Source of the DNA: Chloroflexota bacterium
GTDB taxonomy: Bacteria; Chloroflexota; Limnocylindria; Limnocylindrales; CSP1-4
Assembly: GCA_021777365.1 (NCBI GenBank)
Contig: JAJYDP010000268.1
Span: 1-6,900 of the forward strand
Reading direction: 5' to 3'
Length of the DNA stretch: 6,900 nt
Numbering within the stretch: position 1 is the stretch's first letter; each line of letters opens with the position of its first letter. Shown piece by piece: positions 5,694 to 6,900 of the stretch. The position numbers and the translations under genes were made by a program. The notes beneath the pieces were generated by a model. The model saw nothing but the letters and a program-made list of their open reading frames with translations, was not told the origin of the DNA and did not search any database.

Positions 5694-5720
5694 AGTTGAC
5701 GCTGCCGGAGTTGACGCTGC
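5694..5720 (+). repeat. Tandem 12-bp direct repeat AGTTGACGCTGC in the G/E divergent promoter region
   Basis: AGTTGACGCTGC occurs at 5694-5705 and 5709-5720, identical in all 12 bases with a 15-bp period and a CGG spacer. Each copy contains TTGACG, a -35-like hexamer; only the second has an acceptable spacing to a -10. A third GTTGAC core occurs in inverted orientation at 5652-5657, inside the -35 of G. The repeats may be duplicated promoter elements or an operator for a regulator shared by the divergent genes G and E. Confidence 0.5.
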
Positions 5721-5739
5721 ACGAGCGGTGCGGTAGGCC
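5711..5739 (+). promoter_or_regulatory. Candidate promoter for Asp-box lipoprotein E
   Basis: TTGACG (5711-5716), a 17-base spacer and TAGGCC (5734-5739) form a sigma-70-like arrangement with a weak -10. The predicted transcription start, about seven bases on, falls at 5746, which is itself the A of an ATG opening an eight-codon mini-ORF that ends on the start of E. The -35 lies in the second copy of a 12-bp direct repeat. Confidence 0.4.
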
Positions 5740-5745
5740 AGTGGC

Positions 5746-5772
5746 ATGCGCGGAGCCGCGGATCCCGGATGA
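5746..5772 (+). promoter_or_regulatory. Eight-codon leader mini-ORF overlapping the start of E
   Basis: ATG 5746 opens the frame MRGAADPG and stops at TGA 5770-5772, which shares ATGA with the start of E. With the predicted transcription start at or next to its ATG, it could be translated as a leaderless message and hand ribosomes to E, whose own ATG has no Shine-Dalgarno site at normal distance. Its short length makes chance possible. Confidence 0.3.
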
Positions 5773-6900
5773 AGCCCCGTGTCAGGCCGCTTGCCTCACC
5801 GCTTGTCCGGGTTCCGCCGGTTGCGCTTGCGCTCGCGCTCGCGGGCGCGTGCGTGTCGGCCACACCGACGTCGGCTCCCTCCGTCTCCATGGGATCCCCT
5901 CCCGCACCGTCAGCTGCGCATGCTCCGACGTCGAGCCCGGCTCCGTCGACCGTCCGGTCATCGGTACCGGAGGCATCGGCCCCCGCCGTGACGATCGTCT
6001 CGCCGCCCATCCCCGTGCCGACCGCGACCCGGACCGACGCGATCGACGGGGTGGCGTTCTTCAGCGCCGAGCGCGGTCTCCTCGTCGGCGGCACCGGCGG
6101 CGAGGGTGGCCTCGTGCCGGGCGGGCAGGGGCTCGTCTGGCGAACCGGGGACGGAGGCACGCACTGGACGAAGGCCGTCGTCTCAGCCGGTCCCCTGCGT
6201 TCCGTCGCGGTCGTCGGCAGCGCGCTCGCCTGGACGAGCGCCGTGTGCGGGCCGGGCGACCCGGCGAGCTGTCGGCCGGAGCTGCTGGCGAGCCGCGACG
6301 GCGGCGTGACCTGGCAGACGATCGCCGACCGCGGCTTCGTCGCCCTCGACTTCGTCGACGCGACCCACGGCTGGGGCCTGGACGGCGCCACCGGGGCGAC
6401 CCTCGAGACGACGAGCGACGGTGGCCGCACGTGGTCGCCGGCTCCCGCGCAACCGTGCCCGACGTACCCGCCGCTGGCGGCGGACGGCGTGAGCTTCCCC
6501 GATCCGCTCCACGGCTGGGTCGCCTGCAGCGGACTGGGGGAGGCCGGCAGCTCGGACAAGGCGGTCGTCGCGACCGACGACGGCGGCCATACGTGGCACG
6601 TCGTCGCAGGGGCCTACCCGGTGCAGGGGTACCCGGCCGCCGCGGTCGGCTCGATCCCCGAGGCCGATGCGCTCTGGGGGATCGCGATGCGGGCGAACGG
6701 CACGGGCCTCGCCTGGATGCCGCTCGGCGGCGCGGACGGGACCTGGCGCACGGCCGACGGTGGCCGCACTTGGTCGGACATCCAGATGGGCGCCGACCCC
6801 GGCGCCTTCGGGGCGCTCGCAGGCTGGCTCGTCGACGACTCGACCTGGTTCCTCGTGCTCGACGGGATGCCGCCCGCCGAGCAGCTCGCCAGGAGCACCG
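5769..6900 (+). CDS. Asp-box (BNR/YCF48-like) repeat lipoprotein (gene E), 3' end beyond the window
   Basis: From ATG 5769 the frame is open to the window end (377 codons), so the C-terminus is missing. The N-terminus is basic (MKPRVR) with a hydrophobic stretch (VALALALAGA) ending at Cys28. The lipobox A-G-A-C is weaker than usual, with Leu at -4. Residues 29-88 are a Ser/Pro/Ala/Thr linker. The ectodomain carries five Asp-box motifs of the S/T-x-D-G-G-x-T/H-W type at about residues 125-133, 175-182, 215-222, 268-276 and 327-335. It also has two D-x-x-HGW motifs (197-202 and 245-250) of the kind seen in YCF48/photosystem-II-stability-like repeats. Asp-boxes sit on beta-propeller turns and are structural, so sialidase activity should not be inferred; no catalytic Arg triad can be traced. 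Probably a surface propeller lipoprotein with unknown ligand. It diverges from G. Confidence 0.85.
   Translation, partial: MKPRVRPLASPLVRVPPVALALALAGACVSATPTSAPSVSMGSPPAPSAAHAPTSSPAPSTVRSSVPEASAPAVTIVSPPIPVPTATRTDAIDGVAFFSAERGLLVGGTGGEGGLVPGGQGLVWRTGDGGTHWTKAVVSAGPLRSVAVVGSALAWTSAVCGPGDPASCRPELLASRDGGVTWQTIADRGFVALDFVDATHGWGLDGATGATLETTSDGGRTWSPAPAQPCPTYPPLAADGVSFPDPLHGWVACSGLGEAGSSDKAVVATDDGGHTWHVVAGAYPVQGYPAAAVGSIPEADALWGIAMRANGTGLAWMPLGGADGTWRTADGGRTWSDIQMGADPGAFGALAGWLVDDSTWFLVLDGMPPAEQLARST

Noticed and set aside
5582..6559. Minus-strand 325-codon frame antisense to E
   Set aside because: It lacks a signal or domain pattern. The plus frame has five Asp-box motifs and runs on uninterrupted to the window end.
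1..6900. tRNA, rRNA, riboswitch, CRISPR array, insertion sequence or attachment site
   Set aside because: None was recognised by eye on either strand. No regularly spaced repeats, transposase motifs or terminal inverted repeats with target duplications were found.

Overview
The window is GC-rich bacterial DNA, around 70% G+C by eye, with strong G/C bias at third codon positions. It carries three probable lipoproteins with long Ser/Pro/Ala/Thr-rich linkers, several GTG starts, many 4-nt stop/start overlaps and few Shine-Dalgarno sites. This suits a high-GC lineage such as Chloroflexota (Limnocylindria/Ellin6529-like) or Actinomycetota. No marker gene is present, so the assignment is a guess from protein style. 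No RNA gene, insertion sequence, integrase, phage gene or CRISPR array was seen.

Layout. Positions 1-4168 are a leftward (minus-strand) block. In transcription order it holds: lipoprotein D (4168-2762); a 123-nt gap bridged by two mini-ORFs; its diverged tandem paralogue, lipoprotein C (2638-1292); membrane-anchored exoprotein B, overlapping C by 4 nt (1295-450); a 151-nt gap with a hairpin and a possible promoter; a 56-residue one-helix membrane protein (298-128); and the first 43 codons of a gene that starts on a 4-nt overlap and leaves the window (131-1). Divergent from D is F (4301-4630, plus), a 109-residue protein with two CxxC pairs. F converges on a leftward pair of small multi-pass membrane proteins: G (5618-5109), followed by H (5096-4782) in the same reading frame after a single TGA. 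Divergent from G is E (5769 to the window end, plus), an Asp-box/YCF48-like repeat lipoprotein cut by the window edge.

How the genes may work together. D, C, B and E look like exported, membrane-tethered proteins with beta-rich ectodomains. D, C and B are probably co-expressed from one promoter upstream of D. Their ligand or process cannot be named from sequence. The features most worth a second look concern expression rather than enzymology: chains of ATGA/GTGA junctions, an 8-codon mini-ORF ending on the start of E, near-leaderless promoters of identical geometry in front of F and G, and the in-frame TGA between G and H. I found no clear evidence for a new defence or mobile system; most of the window looks like ordinary chromosomal accessory or hypothetical genes.
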